64,000 nt of DNA from positions 124,001 through 188,000 of the forward strand of contig BROG01000239.1 in assembly GCA_030159075.1 (NCBI GenBank), written 5' to 3'. A program made the translations under genes and the position numbers. The DNA comes from Atrina japonica (lineage: Eukaryota > Mollusca > Bivalvia > Pterioida > Pinnidae). The notes below the pieces were generated by a model. It did not search any database and was not told the DNA's origin. It worked only from the letters and a program-made list of their open reading frames with translations. Positions 1 to 13,039 of this stretch are shown in pieces; within the stretch, counting starts at the first letter, position 1, and each line of letters begins with the position of its first letter.

Positions 1-1060
1 TGTATAAATATGGAAATTCACTATATAAGATTCCAGTGATGTTGAGCCTGTATTACTCCGCCATTCATCATATTGATATTTACAGCTAGCGAGCTTCAAA
101 CATACAGCGATGTAAATAGAAATAATTACATATCGCTCATACCAACATGAAGCTAAATCTATTTCTGTTGAACTCTCAAGAATATGTATGTTTTCTAGTC
201 CATGGAAAAAAGAAAACAAAAGCAGAACAGAAGGGATAGCATCGAGTAGTAGGTGCTTGTTATGCAAATGGCACGTGAATGTTCCTGTCCACTTTGAAAA
301 CTATCAAATTAACGTGTTTGTCAACTAATCGCTATACATAACCTGCCTTAATGCGATTCCCGTGCATATTTCCTTTATTTATACACCCTATATGGTGACC
401 ACATGCCTTATATAACCAGCGTCAGTTCAATTTCAGCGGATGGTCACTTGTATACTGTGTGTATTGATGTCGCAAAGGGAGGTAACTCGAACGTTGAATG
501 TTACAATTTTTCGAAAATCGCCATGTCCATTGTCGTGTGTTTACACAACTTTTGAAGTTAATGATGTATAAACATAAATTATTTATTAAACAATAAACAT
601 GGGATAAACTGTCTGTTTCACCCTGTAAATTATTTATATTAATTAATACAAGATAGAGAACGTTGTTTGGTTGTTTATTTAGTCAAGGCAGAGTATGTTC
701 ATGTACCACGGTTATAGCCCTAAATATGATTGTTTACGTTTGATATTACAACACCTAAAATATGCTTTAAATAACAGCCATTTCTCACTTTGAAAAATTT
801 ATTTTACCTGTTCCTAGTGCCATGTTTGGTTTAAATGTAAGTAGGCACCAGGAATGCTCACGTTTTATTTTGAAATGAATGTTAATGCACGACAGACAAT
901 ATTTAAAGTTGGTGCGGAAGATACAACAAATAGAATTTTAAATGTTAATTTTTAATTTATTTAGAGGCTGGAAATTGAAGTTTTTTTTATTGTTGTTTTA
1001 AGATCTACACTAATTTGATTTATTTTCATTTCATATATGTTAGATAGAAGTAGTTTGAAT
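1..1060. other. AT-rich non-coding stretch
   Basis: I see no convincing coding region, tRNA or repeat boundary here. The reverse transcriptase expected downstream of the neighbouring non-LTR endonuclease is not present. Confidence 0.6.
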
Positions 1061-1067
1061 CCCATGG

Positions 1068-2203
1068 CTATTTTGCCAAAATAACAACCCATTTCAGTAC
1101 TTTGATTACATGTTTACATTCATCATCGTACCATGGTTTACGACGTTTTATGGGTGCCGAAGTTTGAGGAATTGTTTTCGTCGCTGTGTCTGATATGATT
1201 TTTGTAAATTCGTCTATTGGATTTTCACACTTCAGGATATTTTCGTTTCTATCTAAAGTACAGAATGTTTTGAAAGTGGACCAGTCGGCTTGCTTTAATT
1301 TCCATCGCTGGTGACTATCATTTTCATTGTAATTTATAATTGGAAAATGGTCACTTCCACATAAATCATCATGTACCTCCAATGAAAAATAATTGAAAAT
1401 ATCTGCGAGTTGTAAATGAAAGATCAATAGCTTTATATGATCCGGTTCCTGGATGCATATACGTATCTGATCCATCATTTTTTATTATATTTTCTAAGAG
1501 TTCTCCTTTTGTGTTTGTTATTTTACTACCCCATAAAGGGTTATGTGCATTAAAATCACCAAGCAAAAGTACTGGTCCAGTTATTTGTTCTAATGAATTA
1601 TTACCATCAATAACAGAATAAGGAGGAACATAAACATAACAAACAGTAAATACAAATGACAGTGTTACTTTAACAGCAACAGCTTGTATATTTGAGTTAA
1701 CTGGTTTTGCACTATGGACAATATCCTGTCTTATTAGTATAGAGGAACCGCCAGCAGCCCTCTCATGAGTAGTATCAATTGTATTATAAAATTTGAGTTG
1801 CCTTTTCGTTGGCGGTTGTTGAGACGTCTGTACCAATTGTGACGAGGATACACTCCTCACGTGTTTCATTGGACTTGACTGTGGACTCACGGCGGGTGTG
1901 ACCGGTCGACAGGGGATGCTTACTCCTCCATGGCACCTGATCCCACCTCTTGGTTTCCAGAGGTCCGTGTTTGTCCATTTTTACCGGATTTGTATCTGTG
2001 TCCTGGACATCCTATTGATTTATACTTTGGTATCTGAGATTTTTATATTGATATCCCCGAAGAGAAATATTATTGTTAATTAAATGCGTCTCCTGAAGAC
2101 ATATAATGGCTGGGTTAATTTCCTGAACCAATAAAGTTAATTCCTCAAAATTGGATTTCAATCGTCGACAATTCCATTGTATTTTACTACTGTTAGGATT
2201 CAT
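1068..2203 (-). pseudogene. Non-LTR ORF2 APE-type endonuclease, split by a PLE insertion
   Basis: The N-terminal part (2012-2203) has the start of an exonuclease-endonuclease-phosphatase fold, including IQWNCRRLKSN and IICLQETHL, whose Glu is a metal ligand. After the inserted PLE tail the domain resumes (about 1370-1793) with GGSSILIRQDIV, the LLGDFNAHNPLWG motif and, in another frame (1068-1478), GSDHFPI, the terminal catalytic Asp-His pair. These enzymes nick target DNA for target-primed reverse transcription. The frames do not connect, so no full enzyme can be made. Confidence 0.72.
1793..2047 (+). mobile_element. PLE-1 3' tail fragment
   Basis: This has the same sequence as the region following the RT in the copies near 11.3, 15.4, 21.2 and 57.8 kb. 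It begins in the last RT codons and ends near GGTATCTGAG. It is embedded in the non-LTR endonuclease and is therefore younger than that element. Confidence 0.75.
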
Positions 2204-2729
2204 TTATCTTTTAATCTAGCTAAAGAAATTCCCTTGCCTCTTTTAGGCAGAGATATACTGCGATTTATTGCAGTTTGTGATACAATTTTATTTTCACTTT
2301 GTTTGGTTTCATTTGACCTCCAGTACATCCAGTTTGTTTGAAGTATTAATGATAGATTTTGAAGTAGATGGTGCACATTTCGATTGATTTATTCGATTTT
2401 TGACTTTTGGAATCAGAAACAGTGTTTACCTTGCTGGAATTGATAACTGTTTTTGTTGTTTATCAGTTGTTTGGGAAGACGTGGATTTTGTTGAGGCTGA
2501 TTTTGCAGTTGTAGAGTTTTTTAAATGATTTACAAAAGTCAAGCCAGATTGAATACCCGATATGTCAGTCTGACATGCTACAGACGTAGTCTTTTTTTAT
2601 TAGTACAGTGGCATAACTATTTGAGGCTCCTGAACGTGCTTGACTAGCAGTATAGATATTTTTTGTTTCAGGGTAAGATATATTTTTCTGCACTTTAATT
2701 TTGATTATCACTGTTAAGGGGACATTCTT

Positions 2730-3201
2730 TAGATGAAGCACAATGATCTACTTTACCGTTTGCACATTTTGGTGATTTATGACAAACTCATGCAAAGCGG
2801 TCTTCTTCATCATCGTCATGGTCTTCGTCTTCATTTGGATTTAAAAAGTAAGAACATTGGTGGCATGTTCTAAAGCCTCGACAATTATCCCTACTATGGC
2901 CAAATTTCTGACAACAGAAACATCGGAAGGGTGATGGATAGTATAGATCAACATTAGCAAGTATGTAACCAAGTTAAATTTTCGATGGGATAGTTTGCGT
3001 ACTGAGAGTAAGTAAAAATGTATTTGTTTTTAGCTCTTTACCATCTCGCTTAATAATGAAGCGTTTTACACCTATTACTTTCTGGCTTTTGAGATTATCA
3101 AGTAACACATCATCAGCAAGGAGATAAGGATTTCTATCTTTATCCCTAAGGATGCCTCTACTTGTGTTCAGAGCTACATAAGGAAAAACTTTTACTTGCA
3201 T
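2730..3201 (-). pseudogene. Non-LTR ORF1 (gag-like nucleic-acid-binding protein) remnant
   Basis: The open segment 2974-3201 encodes a fragment containing LNTSRGILRD and VKRFIIKRDGKEL, which resembles the domain that precedes zinc knuckles in Jockey-like ORF1 proteins. Just downstream on the minus strand, at about 2869-2935, a different frame shows a CCHC knuckle, CFCCQKFGHSRDNC, and a partial second Cys pair (CHQC). Such proteins bind element RNA during retrotransposition. The frame change between the two parts marks decay. Confidence 0.6.
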
Positions 3202-3340
3202 GTCACCGATGTTCTTACATTTCAGTAAATTGAGATACTGCTGTTTCTCCCATTACTGGAATTTGTATATTGTTTGAGAACTATAGATCGAACTTTTTAT
3301 GCATCGAAACCGCCAAGTTGAGTGCAGGTTATCAGATTGA

Positions 3341-3602
3341 GAGCCGGCCGGGCTCAGTCGGTAGCGCACTTGACTCTTTGTCGTGAGTTTGAGTCAAGCA
3401 TTCGGCAGATTGGTTTCCTGTCCTTCGGATGAGACAGTTAAAACCGAGGTCTCGTGTCACAGTAAGTGTCGGCACGTTAAAGAACTCTCACTGCTCAATG
3501 GCCGTAAGTACCGAGCATAGGCCAAAATTTGAAGCCCTTCACCGGCATTTGGTGGCATCTTCATATGAGTGAAATATTCTTGAGTGGGACGTTAAACAAA
3601 AA
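3341..3602 (+). mobile_element. tRNA-derived SINE (family 1), with TSD
   Basis: The tRNA-like head has an A-box-like GGCTCAGTCGG. A conserved body follows (CACGTTAAAGAACYCTCACTGCTCAATG, in part) and an A-rich end after ACGTTAAAC. The insertion is flanked by the 10-bp direct repeat ATCAGATTGA at 3331-3340 and 3603-3612. The B box is mutated in this copy. Confidence 0.85.
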
Positions 3603-4764
3603 ATCAGATTGAATTTTGAGTTTTGACTTTGTAGATCAAATTCAGTTTGCAGTTTCTTGTTATATCCAGTTCGATTAAAATTTCGTTGGTAGTTTGAGCT
3701 GACTGTTTTAGTTATCCTTTTGTTTGATTTCCATTTTCATTTATTTACTGCATTATCACGCTGTATATGTAAAATGTAGCATTTCCTTCACTTTCCGGTT
3801 GTGTGAGTGGACGTTTGCGTGAAAGTGTGTACGTGTACATTTTTTCAGGTTATTTTAATCCTTTTGTCCTGATGAAGGGACAGGTGGTCCAGAAAATTTG
3901 ACATTCATTTTGTCCGTGTCGTTAGTCAATTTAGTGCTTTTTATATTCTTTTCCTGACTTGTATTCTATTTCTTAGATCCGACAACCTAGGATATATAGT
4001 TTTGTTGGTTATAGTGCTTTGTATATATATATAGAAGGAAGCCCACATACAAGCTAAATAATAAACTTACTGACCATGGTACACTACGACAACCGCTGGT
4101 TAAATAGGGCACGAATTGTTTTGATTGATCAGTTCCTGAGTATTAAATTAATTTATGAAAATGTAGGGAAGGAGACTTTTATGTATATTTTATAATTAAA
4201 GATTATCCATAGGTACTTCTTCACTTTACTTCTTGGCCATAGACATTTAATAAAATTAACGTTTATTTTTTCATATCATTTTGTAAGAAGCTAGTGATAT
4301 TAAAAATCTAGAATACTTATTCTCAGGTTTGGTTCGTAGTTATTTATATTCGTGTTAAATACGACAGAAGTGAATAAACCTCTAATTGCATATGGCGGCG
4401 ACAATATGGTTGGTGACACGCTGTTTTACAAAGAATTTCTAGCCTAAGGATTTCCGTTTAAATTCTGAAATTTTATCAAAGAAATACACCACCGAAAGTT
4501 TGAGTGTGACCTAAGGGGAAAAGCTATTGTCCGATTCACCGATTGTCCGATGACGGAGCGGAATAACTTTTTTTAACTAACGGATGACTTTTCGGTTATA
4601 GCACACTGCACGGGAAAATGTTTTATTCCTCACTGGGTACTATCTTATGTTTGGTGACTCTAGTCAGTGTAATTTTAACGGTATACTTTATTACCTAAAA
4701 TTTAAACTCGTCCAGGTCAAGATTCCATTCCACGTGGTTATATGGATTTTACTATAATATTAGT
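3603..4764. other. Non-coding, with interspersed repeats
   Basis: No gene seen. About 3920-4025 resembles, inverted, 45358-45465. About 4033-4172 is shared with 9857-9985. Both look like old transposon pieces of unknown type. Confidence 0.5.
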
Positions 4765-5476
4765 TCATTACAATCCAAAGTAGCCATTTTATTTAACACT
4801 TCCATACCAATCAGATTTGCATGCTGGTCGTTATATATGACCCTTCTCAGGCATGCATATGACCGCGTTCTTGTTTCGTAAGTATTTTAGCATATATTAG
4901 GTCAGGTGATGACCTACTGTCTTTCAATGAAACTTCATGTAATCTCTCTGTATTCTTGCAATGAAGGAAATTGCAATCGATATGTAAATATATGTATTTA
5001 GGAATGCAAGTGTCAATTTGGCATACTAGACCGTATAAAGCCATCTTTTTGGCTGACTTCGGAACGGAAGGAGGATATGAATTATTATTTACAAGTGAAC
5101 ATAGAAGTGTCATCAACATGGGTAAAATGCCACAATTATGACGTGCTGAGTTTTAAATCTCATACACAATTCACGTCATTTTGGTATCGTCTGCAGCAGC
5201 GCTTTGTAGAGTAACTACCATTTTCTAAATCGGGGAATCGAACCAATTCTACTCGTCTATTAAATCCACGCATGTTGTCAAAGAAGGTTTATATAACAAG
5301 CGCAAATTTTGCGCAATGTTTATATTAAATGTAATTTCTATATTACAGTACACCTCGTTCCAAAGCGTTCACGACCACCTCAACGTAAGGCAGAACAACA
5401 AATATTCACGTACATACATATATATTTTATTGCCTTTGTCATTCATATAATTCACATTCCCTCTTTCTTTGGATAT

Positions 5477-8081
5477 TTATTTATCTGAAAAAGGGAAATG
5501 ATTCCATTGTGAATCGACAAGATAAAACATACATCTACGTAATAAATTACATGCACTGAAACCAATTTATATTGAACTTTGTTATATGGAAATCGGGTTT
5601 AATTTGAAATTATCTTTAATCCCCAGACAAATTCATTTATTACTATTATAACAAGATTATTTTGAAAGTCCTGTTTATTTGATACAAAAATACACTTCCC
5701 TTCGTTTAAGTATACCCGAGTTCAACTGTAATAGCAAACTCCAAGTTTATATCAGACACAGCTTTTCATCAACATAGGAGAACGCTAAAAAGCACTCATC
5801 TGTTCTGCAGACAAACCTCTCTCGCCGTACATTTGTCTGTTTGACTATCAATTTACGTATCAATAAGATTTAAGTTAACAGCACGTTATTCGAAGAATTC
5901 AAATAACATTGAGCGTCTTGAGCATTCGTTTGGTCTTTAAGTTTTATATTTACCTATAATATATTGATATACAATATTTCAAAATATAACTACAACACTG
6001 AACATTTACTACGCACCTTGGATCACAGAGGAGGCTATATCTATGTCAGTAAATCATATATAAAGAACAATTACACAAATATAGCAAGCCACCTTAAACT
6101 AACAATGTGTCTGGTGTTCAATGGTTGACCTCGGTCCAAATACAGTGATGTTACAATCGTGAAAAAGTATATATATACTTACGACAGTGGCAGACACCAT
6201 TGTGATCACAATGTCCAGAAGATCCATCATCACAGGTGCACGAACCTCCATTAGAGCATTTACTCATTGGACACATACATTGATGATTAGTGCAAATACC
6301 ATGTCCGTGGCATGATGTACAGTCGGAGTCATCGTTACAATGCACGTGCTGTGTCATGGCGACAGCTAGAGATAAAGGAACATTGGCGGCGTTACTACAG
6401 TCATTGTCTGACTGATATACCTTGGCAGGGTGGAGTAAACTTTTGATCATGATATGGGTGGATTTATTTATGTTTACTGCTGTTATGATTTTTTACCTAA
6501 AATTTAGAGCCGGCGTGGCTCAGTCGGTTGCGCGCTCAACTCTTGATCGTGAGTTCGAGTCCCGCCGGCGGCAGGTTGGTTTCCTGTCTTTTGGATGAGA
6601 CAGTAAAACTAAAGGTCCCGTGTCACAGTAGGTGTCAGCACGTTAAAGAACCCTCACTGCTCAATGGTCGTAAGTGCCGAGCATAGGCCAAAATTTGAAG
6701 CCCTTCACCGGCATTTGTTTAAGTCTCCATATGAGTGAAATATTCTTGAGTTGGACGTTAAATAACAACAAACAAACAAACAAACCTAAAATTTAAACTC
6801 GTCCAAGTCCAGAAAAGGTTGAGGAGACACCAGGTTATATGGATTTTACTAGAAGGATATAACAATTAAAGCATATTAGTGAGCAAGATGACATGCCCAA
6901 TGCATCCCCATCACTAGTTAGTTCGAAGTAGTTCTGTATTATATTACCATAAACCGTTTTGGTAATTTGAAGAAATAAAAGAGCCTTGTCATAATATATT
7001 TTTGGCTTTTTACCCATCCAACTATTATGTTGATAATATCTATGACTGTTGTCATTTCAAATCTATTAATAACATATTGAGGGGTCATTTGAAAATTAAT
7101 TACAAATCAAATTTTAACAATCAGATCAACACTTCTCTGATGTTGTTTCCAGTGTTGACAAAAATGTGTTATTGATATACAATATCTATGTGGGTTTGAT
7201 TAATTGATGTATTTAAAACCCGTCAAAAAATGTTCATTTATATTGAGAAATCACCAACTTTAGGTGAAGTGCTACAGGTTTTGACCTGTGCTATGGACTG
7301 GCACCAATGCAGAGGGGTTTCTTAAACGTGTCACGCGTACGACTTCCACGACAAGTGACCTCGGTTTTTGGTCTCATCCGAAAGACTTGTGACAGTTACT
7401 TCGTACACCAATGAGAAAGAAGTGTATATCTGAATGTTTGTGTCCGATATAGATAGATGGTCGGGACATTATTATTTCTTTGGTTTGTTACTTATAATTT
7501 TCGCCCCACCTATCATGGACTTGATCAACCCGACTTATTTTTGTGGACGGTCAGTTACAAACCTAATAACTGTTTTATTCTCATTTTGGAAATATCTTCA
7601 ATTGCAACTGCATAAATTATTTATGTATCTGTTCCACTATTGCTGTCTAAATGTTGCTAATGCTGACTGTCCACAGAACCATGGAAGGCAGACACGTGGT
7701 ACTTTATATCTAATAAAATGGCGACATTTCTGTCTGAGGCAAAACAAACTTGTAGTAGAGTCCGTCAGTTTTGGTGTTTCCAAGGTTTCAGTTACAAGTC
7801 AAAATAATCAAAACCTACATTCTTAATATACAATAAAATTATTATAGGGAACTTTTCTGAGACTCAACTTTGGTTAACTTATATTATTTAATTATTTATA
7901 ACCATATGGAATATAAATTTTAGACTAATTATTTTTACAAAATCCAGTTTTGATTTGAAATAGTTTCTGGCGAAAGTATATACACAATTACTTTACATCT
8001 TACCTCCAATTTAACATCTTTATATATATTTTACCTACCAAGGCATGCAAGAGCAACGGCTAAGATGAGCAAAGTACGCAT
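5477..8081 (-). CDS. Gene A: secreted cysteine-rich small peptide, three exons
   Basis: Predicted coding exons are 8039-8081, 6183-6365 and 5477-5484, all with GT-AG boundaries and phase-1 junctions, giving 77 residues. Exon 1 is a signal peptide starting MRTLLILAVALACL. Exon 2 gives the mature Cys- and His-rich part (beginning TQHVHCNDDSDC, ending GVCHC). Exon 3 adds only His-Lys before TAA. A poly(A) signal lies at 5426-5431 on this strand. The regular C-x(n)-C spacing suggests a disulfide-stabilised extracellular peptide, such as a defence peptide, but I do not recognise a named family. Gene B is its inverted paralogue with identical exon lengths for exons 1 and 2. A TATA-like stretch lies near 8143-8158. 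Confidence 0.8.
6507..6783 (+). mobile_element. SINE family 1 in intron 1 of gene A, with 12-bp TSD
   Basis: This is the best full-length copy. It has an A box (TGGCTCAGTCGG), a B box (GAGTTCGAGTCCC), a conserved body and an (AAC)n tail. It is flanked by ACCTAAAATTTA at 6495-6506 and 6784-6795. It is absent from the equivalent intron of gene B, so it inserted after the duplication or was lost there. Confidence 0.92.
7248..7400 (-). mobile_element. Diverged SINE family 1 fragment
   Basis: Minus-strand similarity to the SINE body runs in order from the ATCACCAA region to the CTCATCCGAAAGAC region, with many substitutions. No TSD is visible. Confidence 0.5.
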
Positions 8082-8310
8082 TTTGTAGATCCAAGTTGTC
8101 TGTGTCTTCAAGGAAAACTATTACAAAATTAGTACTCTGTGTCCAGTATATATATACATATGCTGACCGTAGCCATGACCCACGATAGCCAATATTCTAG
8201 GTGTACCTTAGTGCACATATGCCGTGAGATAAAACAGCTGATATGGACTACAGATCATTTAGGAAAATTGTTAATGATCAATGTATTATTTAAAGCGATA
8301 TAAGCTGTCA

Positions 8311-9787
8311 CGATGATTATTTTTGTCCCCTGACATATAGTCGAGAATATGATCAAATGTGTGTTCAAATACATTATCAAACACGTAAAACGTTGTAAAA
8401 GATCGTCTTTTCGCAGTTATTTGATTTATTAGAATTTTAAGTTTTCCCGTACCTTAGAAACTCCAACTGTATTTCGGTATGCAGTGACCTTCCAGATAAA
8501 CTCTTTCGCCATATCAAATGTACTTCGTAATTTGGTCAGGGGATCTCGGTCCCCTACGGACTATGTCGATTTTTATGTGTTTTATATTCATTTTTAAAAT
8601 ACAGAACGTGATTTTTATTGGAAAGTGCATGTATTATGTAAAATACATGCTTTTCAACGCTATTTTAAATACCTGAAGAAAATCGGATGAACATATAAGG
8701 TCGTTAAAAGAATTTTTTCCGATCTTTAATGTTACCCTGAATGCTGACATTGACAAAATCAAAACAATATAACTGTGAAAAGTATGCGTACCTCACATTT
8801 TACAATCGTGCCGCCTGTCCGGTGGAATTGGGCAGTTCATGATCATATGTGTCAAGAATGATAGTCGAGAATGCGATCGGACAAGTTAAAAATGGGTCGA
8901 GATCACCCGATATACCCGGCACGTGGACAATTCTGAAACGAATGTTTTGAAACGACGAAAAAGACAAACTTTGCCTGATTTAGGTATGAAATGATGATGT
9001 ATGAAAATAAACCTTCGTAAAAAATACCGAAAGTCAATTTGCAATGCTCAAAGTATGGCGGACAAAAAATAACTGATATTATTAAGATTGTTGCAATTTT
9101 ACACATGCATTCGTTATTCTTAGCACCAGATGGTCTCTTTGGAATATATTTGAGATAGAATATTACATAAAATGGTCATGTAAATATTTTTACCTACGAC
9201 AACTCATATTTATGCTTTAAATAATTTTAAATCAAATTATGTATTATTTCTGTAAATATGTTGATGTGAAAACATCGCTATTTTGATAATACAAATGTAT
9301 TATATATCTTTTTTATTTCGGTACGAACCCCGGAAATGTTAACATTTTTGAAATCCTCGTACCCTGTAAATTGCAACGTCATTGCAAAAGAATATGAATA
9401 TGAACACGCAATTTTACCCTTTGAAGGAATTATGCATAGTTGCTTGATAGCAGCAGGAACGAGACATATTTTATCAAACGGTAAAATAACCAAATATTAC
9501 ACAACAGAAAATCAAACCTAGTCTTTCATACTTTTGAACCACATGATGATAAGATGAAACGAAATGTAATTCGTCCTAGACACTCAATTCGGCAAGTGAC
9601 GTCAATTCATACATGTAGGCTACAAGTAAACGTTGGTCAACGGTTCGTTGTGAAAGTGGGTTAACTGTCGATCACTGTTTGAATCGTAAATGACGCGCGG
9701 TATCTTTGGATTTCGGCTTTGTGATGTTGATGATATTTCACTTACTATAATGTAATGTGATATCCTACGGACCATTGACAATACATA

Positions 9788-9788
<1 letters not shown>
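8311..9788. other. Non-coding stretch
   Basis: No gene supported. The open frames near 9.3-9.5 kb lie on opposite strands of the same segment and lack any domain, so I treat them as chance. Confidence 0.5.

Positions 9789-9833
<45 letters not shown>
9789..9833. repeat. (TTA)n microsatellite
   Basis: About fifteen tandem TTA/ATT triplets, followed by a short TA run. Confidence 0.95.
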
Positions 9834-9842
<9 letters not shown>

Positions 9843-9856
9843 TACCAGTGAGCACT

Positions 9857-9985
9857 AGAAGGAAGTCCACATACAGGCTAAACTTGCTGACCATGGTACA
9901 CTACGACAACCGCTCGTAAAACAGGGCGCGCACTTTGGGGAGTACAAAGATAATTTATTAAAATATAAGGAAGGAGAGTTATATG
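9857..9985 (+). repeat. Interspersed repeat, second copy at 4033-4172
   Basis: The shared core includes CTGACCATGGTACACTACGA and the preceding GAAGGAAG. Type unknown. Confidence 0.6.
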
Positions 9986-11334
9986 TCTACTCTATGTAAT
10001 AACCCCTTCAATTATGTCTTCTGATTTTTTTCTAAAGCGGCCCTGTTATGTCATATGTTCCCATTTAAATGTCATAAATTGTGTATGTTGAAGTAGCTCA
10101 GTGTTGAAGCTCGATAGTTTTATTTGTTCTGAAGATTCCTTTACATTATTCCTTTCCATTATCCCACGATTTCCTTTCGTTGTGACCATGAATGAAGAGC
10201 AAAGGGAGGTCACTCTGTACGTCAATGTAACTGATTTCATTATCATAACGTTGGCATTGAAGTTACGGCTACGAAGTCAGGATTTAAATGGAAATTCTAA
10301 TAGTGAAATAAGAGCTTCCTAAACACCGAAAAAGTACAGTGACGTTATTTCGCTTTCAATCATTCATCAGGTATAATTTAATCTTACCTCATTCCACATA
10401 CTTTTGTGTGGAAGGCTGACGATATATATAGACCAATCCTATTACTACGGGATATTCGGGATTCGAGATAACTCAAATTGTAATAAACAAATATAACTTA
10501 CCGTAGTATTATAAATCGGTCGTTCAACTGTAACCTTGACTCATCCGATTTCGTCTATTAGTCTAAAAAATTTAAACTGTACTGTTAAGGCTTTTTGACA
10601 TGATCCGAGCTCCTTCTGCAGGTGTGAGCCGGAGACAGGTCGGTTTCCTGTCCTTCAAATGAGACATCTCATCGTAGTTGTCGGCACGTTAAAGAACCCG
10701 CACTGCTCAATGACCGTAACTGCCGAGCAAAGGCCATAATTTGAAGCCCTTCACCGGCATTTGGTGTGAGAGAAAGGTTCTTGAGAGGAACGTTAAACTA
10801 TAACAACAATGCAACAACATTCTGCAGGTGCACACTGCTATGTAATGTAACGTGACCCGGAAAGGTCAAATACAGCAGCACCCTTGTAACAGTACAGTCA
10901 GTCATGCTGAATCAGGCCGCATGCGTCGTCTATATGGCCTAGAAATTGCTCCCATAGTTTTCTCATAGTAGTCAAACCATGCTGATGAGCGCTTCGATAG
11001 TCTCCTTCAGCAATATGCAACTTCTTTCAAATCTCAGCACTGACAGGCTAGCAAAGTTGTCGGCGTCTTGTAAAGAAACGTCAGCCAAATCCAACATGAA
11101 AGACGTCTCATTCATAACATGTCGCTTACACCACCAAATATTCAAGCTTGCTTGCCATAAATGCGAGTTATCTCCCTGTAAACACAAGTGGTGGTACGGG
11201 CGTATATCTTGTTTCTTACAATGATTATCTATTGCATATATTTAGAGTGATCAGTGTAACTTAGAATATATACATACTAAAATTCAATTCACGTAAACGT
11301 ACCATGCGTGAATAAAAAGTTTACTAATATAAAA
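9986..11334. other. Non-coding, with one decayed SINE
   Basis: A degenerate SINE family 1 copy lies at about 10605-10800 (plus). The overlapping open frames at 10.0-10.3 kb and 10.97-11.2 kb occur on both strands without a recognisable domain and are not annotated as genes. Confidence 0.5.
10605..10800 (+). mobile_element. Decayed SINE family 1 copy
   Basis: The body and 3' part (GGCACGTTAAAGAACCCGC, CCCTTCACCGGCATTTGGTG) are clear. The tRNA-like head is lost. Confidence 0.75.
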
Positions 11335-13030
11335 AAAAATCAGATACCAAAGTATAAACCAATAGAATGTCCAGGACACAGATACAAATCCGGTAAAAGT
11401 GGACAAACACGGACCTCTGGAAACCAAGAGGTGGGATCAGGTGCCATGGAGGAGTAAGCATCCCCTGTCGACCGGTCACACCCGCCGTGAGTCCACAGTC
11501 AAGTCCATTGAAACACGTGAGGAGTGCATCCTCGTCACAATTGGTACAGACGTCTCAACAACCGCTAACGAAAAGGCAACTCAACATTTCACTTAGTGAA
11601 ACAGAGTAGTCGAAAACAAGACTATTATACCGACCGTAAAATTTGCGGAACGTTGACATTAAACGCGGTTTTCGATATCCCTGTGTCAATAATTTGTCAG
11701 TGAGTAGTTTACCTCTGTATATGAAATCTTCATATGTTGTACACGCCCTGCATATCGGATCATTTGTGAAATATAAACTCCATATGCGGGTGACTGAGGG
11801 ATATTACTACTTAAATGTGGAAAATTTACGATGGGAAAGCCGAAATCGTCGCGTTTGTCGTATAGCTTAGTTGCTAATTTCCCGTCGTTGTTTATATTAA
11901 GTAAAATGCCTAAGTATGAAGCGTGTGTGCTTGATTCTGTTGTATCTTTAATTTCTAGTTCGCTGGGATATATCGCATTGACATATGTATGAAAACTGTC
12001 ATAGTCATTATTAATTGACAAAACGTCGTCGATATATCTAAATGTCAAATTAAAGGACAACTTTTTTTTCTTTTGATTCAGCAGTTTCTGAATGAAGTCT
12101 GCTTCGTATGAATAAAGGAACAGGTCGGCCAATAAAGGAGCACAATTGGTTCCCATAGGAATGCTGACAGTTTGTTGAAAGACCACGTCTCCGAACATTA
12201 CAAATATATTGTCTATTAGAAATTCCAGCATGTTTTTTATATCAACTTCAGTGTATTTATGTGTAGAATCAGAGTGGTGTTTGACGAAATAAGAATCCTG
12301 ATAGCCAATCACTAGATATTTAAATTTTCGGGTACCACCTTTAGTGAAAAAACAGTTGTCTATGAAGCTGAAAAGTCTTTCTTTAAATTTTTTATGTGGA
12401 ATAGTTGTGTAAAGAGTAGAGAAGTCATAAGTTTTGATACTGTGAATTCGAGAAAAAATGTGTGCCTTCAAATTTTCTAAAAGCTGTTTAGAATTTTTAA
12501 GTATCCACATCTGATTTACACCGCTTCTGGAATAAGCAACTGTACAGTATTGTTGAAGTTTCTCCTTAACGGCTGTCAATATCTCGGTAAGGAGTAAAGA
12601 TAAAGGTTTGGTAGAACATTTGCTGGATCCTGCTATGTATCTTTGCTTATATGGGGTTTTATGAAGTTTAGGTATCCAATATAAATGTGGTAGCTCGAAA
12701 TCGGTATCCGTTGTAGGTATATGAAATGAGCGTAATACGGACACGTGATTTTGAAGGATCTCGTCCTTTGAAAGTGAGCTACGTGTGTATGTAGGATTTC
12801 CAGAATTCGTATTAAACCCAAGTTCTTCCAATAAACAATTATAGTAATGTGCCTTACAAATAAAAACTATTATTTGAGGTTTTGTCTGCTGGTACCAGTA
12901 CATATTGGTAATGTAATCTATCCAGTTCAGTTATTACTTCTGGATCATTAAATACAGAGGGATAACGTGTTTTCATAGTCCCTTTAAGTTTTCGGATACG
13001 AGATTTTATCAACTGTTTACAAAGAAAAAA
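11335..13030 (-). mobile_element. Penelope-like element, family 1 (PLE-1), longest copy
   Basis: In the minus sense this copy runs from an N-terminal RT segment near 13030 through the RT core to the tail ending at about 11335. The tail is the one shared by at least eight other fragments in the window. No GIY-YIG endonuclease motif is visible after the RT. The copy is close to complete but has frame breaks near both ends of the RT. Confidence 0.8.
11686..12903 (-). pseudogene. PLE-1 reverse transcriptase, near-complete core
   Basis: An open frame of 405 residues carries WIPKLHKTPYKQRYIAG near residue 76, YDFSTLYTTIP (finger/palm motif A), SIPMGTNCAPLLADLFLYSYE in part (motif B), and the YIDD box near residue 290 with its catalytic Asp pair. 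A thumb-like segment follows (DKRDDFGFPIVNFPHLSSN). The motif set matches Penelope-type RTs, which are related to telomerase. Codons upstream of 12903 continue the protein in another frame, and the C-terminus leaves frame near 11690, so this is probably not functional. The best alternative is simply another clade of the same superfamily. Confidence 0.85.
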
Positions 13031-13039
13031 AGTTCATAC

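Larger units (their letters stand above)
1068..3240 (-). mobile_element. Broken Jockey/CR1-like non-LTR retrotransposon
   Basis: Reading on the minus strand from about 3240 down, there is an ORF1 (gag-like) remnant, then an APE-type endonuclease of ORF2. The reverse transcriptase that should follow is missing, so the copy is 3'-truncated or deleted. A Penelope-like tail is inserted within the endonuclease at about 1793-2047. Several frame changes show that it is dead. Clade assignment rests on domain order and zinc knuckles and is approximate. Confidence 0.75.
4765..8310 (-). repeat. Left arm of a ~3.6-kb inverted duplication
   Basis: This arm is homologous, in reverse complement, to 14620-18280. 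Collinear landmarks include the signal-peptide exon, the Cys-rich exon, the terminal exon and the flanking non-coding DNA on both sides. The arms differ by insertions: a SINE in this intron 1, and PLE fragments in intron 1 of the other arm. Confidence 0.85.

Noticed and set aside
3860..3915. Another CTGATGA…GAAA string (possible hammerhead)
   Set aside because: Stem II pairs only with an offset, and I could not find a matching stem I/III and cleavage triplet.
9278..9521. Small genes on both strands
   Set aside because: Same segment open on both strands, no start context, no homology pattern.
10330..10385. CTGATGA…GCGAAA on the minus strand
   Set aside because: The segment between the core parts does not form stem II.
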